In this document: piece after piece, positions 15,266-15,997 of the stretch
Numbering within the stretch: the first letter of the stretch is position 1
Layout of the letters: each line of letters begins with the position of its first letter
Assembly: GCA_043810345.1 (NCBI GenBank)
Contig: JBDROF010000023.1
Location: 1 to 15,997, forward strand
Reading direction: 5' to 3'
Length of the DNA: 15,997 nt
Source of the DNA: QYOJ01 sp043810345
GTDB lineage: Bacteria > Bacteroidota > Bacteroidia > Bacteroidales > FEN-979
The notes under the pieces: generated by a model
The model's input: the letters and a program-made list of their open reading frames with translations, nothing else
Database searches by the model: none
What the model was told of the DNA's origin: nothing
Translations under genes and position numbers: made by a program

Positions 15266-15296
15266 CAAATATACTGATAATTAGTATTATAACCAA
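15266..15296 (-). promoter_or_regulatory. Possible leftward promoter in the island edge
   Basis: On the minus strand TTG at 15294-15296 and TATATTTG at 15266-15273 are 20 bp apart, fitting the Bacteroidota consensus. It would give a transcript of about 180 nt through the tRNA remnant to the hairpin at 15080-15121. In AT-rich DNA a chance match is possible. Confidence 0.25.
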
Positions 15297-15356
15297 CTAT
15301 TGTTAATATTTTTTTATAGTATTCAGCACAGCAGAATGTTTATTGATATCTTATTT

Positions 15357-15386
15357 TGTCAGGTAAATACCGGTTATTACCTGACA
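15357..15386 (+). promoter_or_regulatory. Operator palindrome upstream of the AbiEi-type gene
   Basis: Perfect 10-bp arms TGTCAGGTAA (15357-15366) and TTACCTGACA (15377-15386) flank a centre that itself contains ACCGGT, so 26 of 30 positions are symmetric. It ends 5 bp before the -7 box and covers the place of the -33 element. AbiEi antitoxins are known to repress their own promoter through inverted repeats, so this is the likely site. Confidence 0.7.
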
Positions 15387-15391
15387 TTTTT

Positions 15392-15399
15392 TATCTTTG
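15392..15399 (+). promoter_or_regulatory. Promoter -7 box for the AbiEi-type gene
   Basis: TATCTTTG matches TAnnTTTG, 18 bp before the preferred ATG at 15418. The expected -33 position falls inside the palindrome and has no clear TTTG. Confidence 0.6.
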
Positions 15400-15417
15400 C
15401 ATCAAATGTATATTCCA

Positions 15418-15997
15418 ATGAAAATAACTGATATTATTGGCGATAAGATAAACAGACTTCCTTCTGGCTATGTTTTCACCTATGAGTCATTTGATCTTCC
15501 GGTGAACACGATTGATGCCCTTACCAAGGCCCTTAGCCGTTTGGTTCAGGAAGGTAGGATTCGCAAACTCTCTCCAGGAAGATTCTATAAACCCATACTT
15601 ACTGAATTTGGAGAACTGAAACCCGAAATTTACCAGGTGGTGAAGGACCTGCTGGAACAAAATGGTAAAATTACCGGATACCTTACCGGATATTCTGTAT
15701 ACAACCAAATCGGCCTTACAACTCAGATTTCCGGTATCATTCAGATTGGTACCAACGAAGTAAAAAAAAGCATTACACGGGGCATTTATAAAATCCGATT
15801 TATAAAACAACCAAACAAAATAACCAGAGAAAACATTTCACTGCTGCGCATTCTCGATGCCATCCGTAACATCAAAGAGATACCTGATACTACTATCGAT
15901 CAATCCTGTAAAAGCCTTTTGACACTCATTAAAGAAATCAATGAATCAGACCGTGACACATTCCTTCGTCTTGCCAAAAAATACAATCCTGCAACCC
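15418..15997 (+). CDS. DUF6088 / AbiEi-type antitoxin, partial
   Basis: Open to the window end, 193 codons so far. The N terminus, MKITDIIGDKINRLPSGYVFTYESF, begins a winged helix. LTKALSRLVQEGRIRKLSPGRFY at about 36-58 is the HTH typical of DUF6088 proteins. The body has GKITGYLTGYSVYNQIGLTTQ (about 84-104), then IQIGTNEVK and RGIYKIRFIKQ. This matches the type IV toxin-antitoxin AbiEi antitoxin-like family, whose usual partner is an AbiEii nucleotidyltransferase toxin encoded directly downstream, outside this window. An in-frame ATG at 15406 is possible but would leave almost no leader after the promoter box. The gene follows a strong palindrome and sits just inside a tRNA-remnant boundary, so it probably belongs to an island. 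Confidence 0.88.
   Translation, partial: MKITDIIGDKINRLPSGYVFTYESFDLPVNTIDALTKALSRLVQEGRIRKLSPGRFYKPILTEFGELKPEIYQVVKDLLEQNGKITGYLTGYSVYNQIGLTTQISGIIQIGTNEVKKSITRGIYKIRFIKQPNKITRENISLLRILDAIRNIKEIPDTTIDQSCKSLLTLIKEINESDRDTFLRLAKKYNPAT

Larger units (their letters stand above)
14974..15405. other. 432-bp boundary region without an intact gene
   Basis: Between the activase gene and the antitoxin gene. In order it holds a truncated cupin start (15014-15075), a terminator-like hairpin (15080-15121), a tRNA-Ser 3'-end remnant (15128-15152), a CCACCT direct-repeat pair with 12-bp period near 15202-15219, a perfect 14-bp palindrome (15238-15251), AT-rich DNA with a possible leftward promoter, and the operator palindrome of the next gene. 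Composition shifts to clearly AT-rich right of about 15150, in line with foreign DNA starting there. Confidence 0.6.

Noticed and set aside
15487..15810. Minus-strand open frame of 107 codons
   Set aside because: Shadow of the DUF6088 antitoxin gene, which has clear family motifs on the plus strand.

Overview
The window looks like chromosomal DNA of an anaerobic Bacteroidota (Bacteroidales-like) bacterium. The reasons are repeated Bacteroidota-type -7 promoter boxes (TAnnTTTG), a pyrBI pair, a LytS/LytTR two-component system, a DUF6088/AbiEi-type antitoxin, and a very large 2-hydroxyacyl-CoA dehydratase activase-type gene, a family typical of fermenting anaerobes.

Layout. At 212-2047 (minus) is argS. 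Divergent from it, 2167-4913 (plus) is a tight operon of a COG2403 cyclic-2,3-diphosphoglycerate-synthetase-like NTPase, pyrB and pyrI. It is followed, after a decamer repeat patch, by a small AlbA_2 (Schlafen-type) plus winged-helix protein. 5839-7598 (plus) is a LytS-type sensor kinase and LytTR response regulator with an ATGA overlap. 7710-10814 (minus) is an arsenical-type detoxification operon in the order arsR, small thioredoxin (ArsE-like), ArsF-like periplasmic thioredoxin, ArsG-like DsbD-fold membrane protein, and PF03773 permease. An operator-like palindrome lies between the arsR promoter and start codon. 10946-14973 (plus) is a fused activase/dehydratase-like gene broken by what looks like an internal deletion with a frame change.

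The right end (14974-15997) looks like a mobile-island boundary. It holds a truncated cupin start, a terminator-like hairpin, a 3'-end remnant of a tRNA-Ser on the minus strand, AT-rich DNA, a 10+10 bp palindrome next to a promoter box, and the start of an AbiEi-type (DUF6088) antitoxin gene that runs off the window. The geometry suggests that the island lies to the right.

Short tandem arrays with 7-bp or 10-bp units recur through the window. Motifs differ from site to site, and several arrays sit flush against stop codons. Two heptamer arrays lie in frame inside argS. This recurring class of repeat and the island edge are the least ordinary features. No complete new system is visible, but the AbiE-type locus at the right edge is probably the start of a defence or toxin-antitoxin module.
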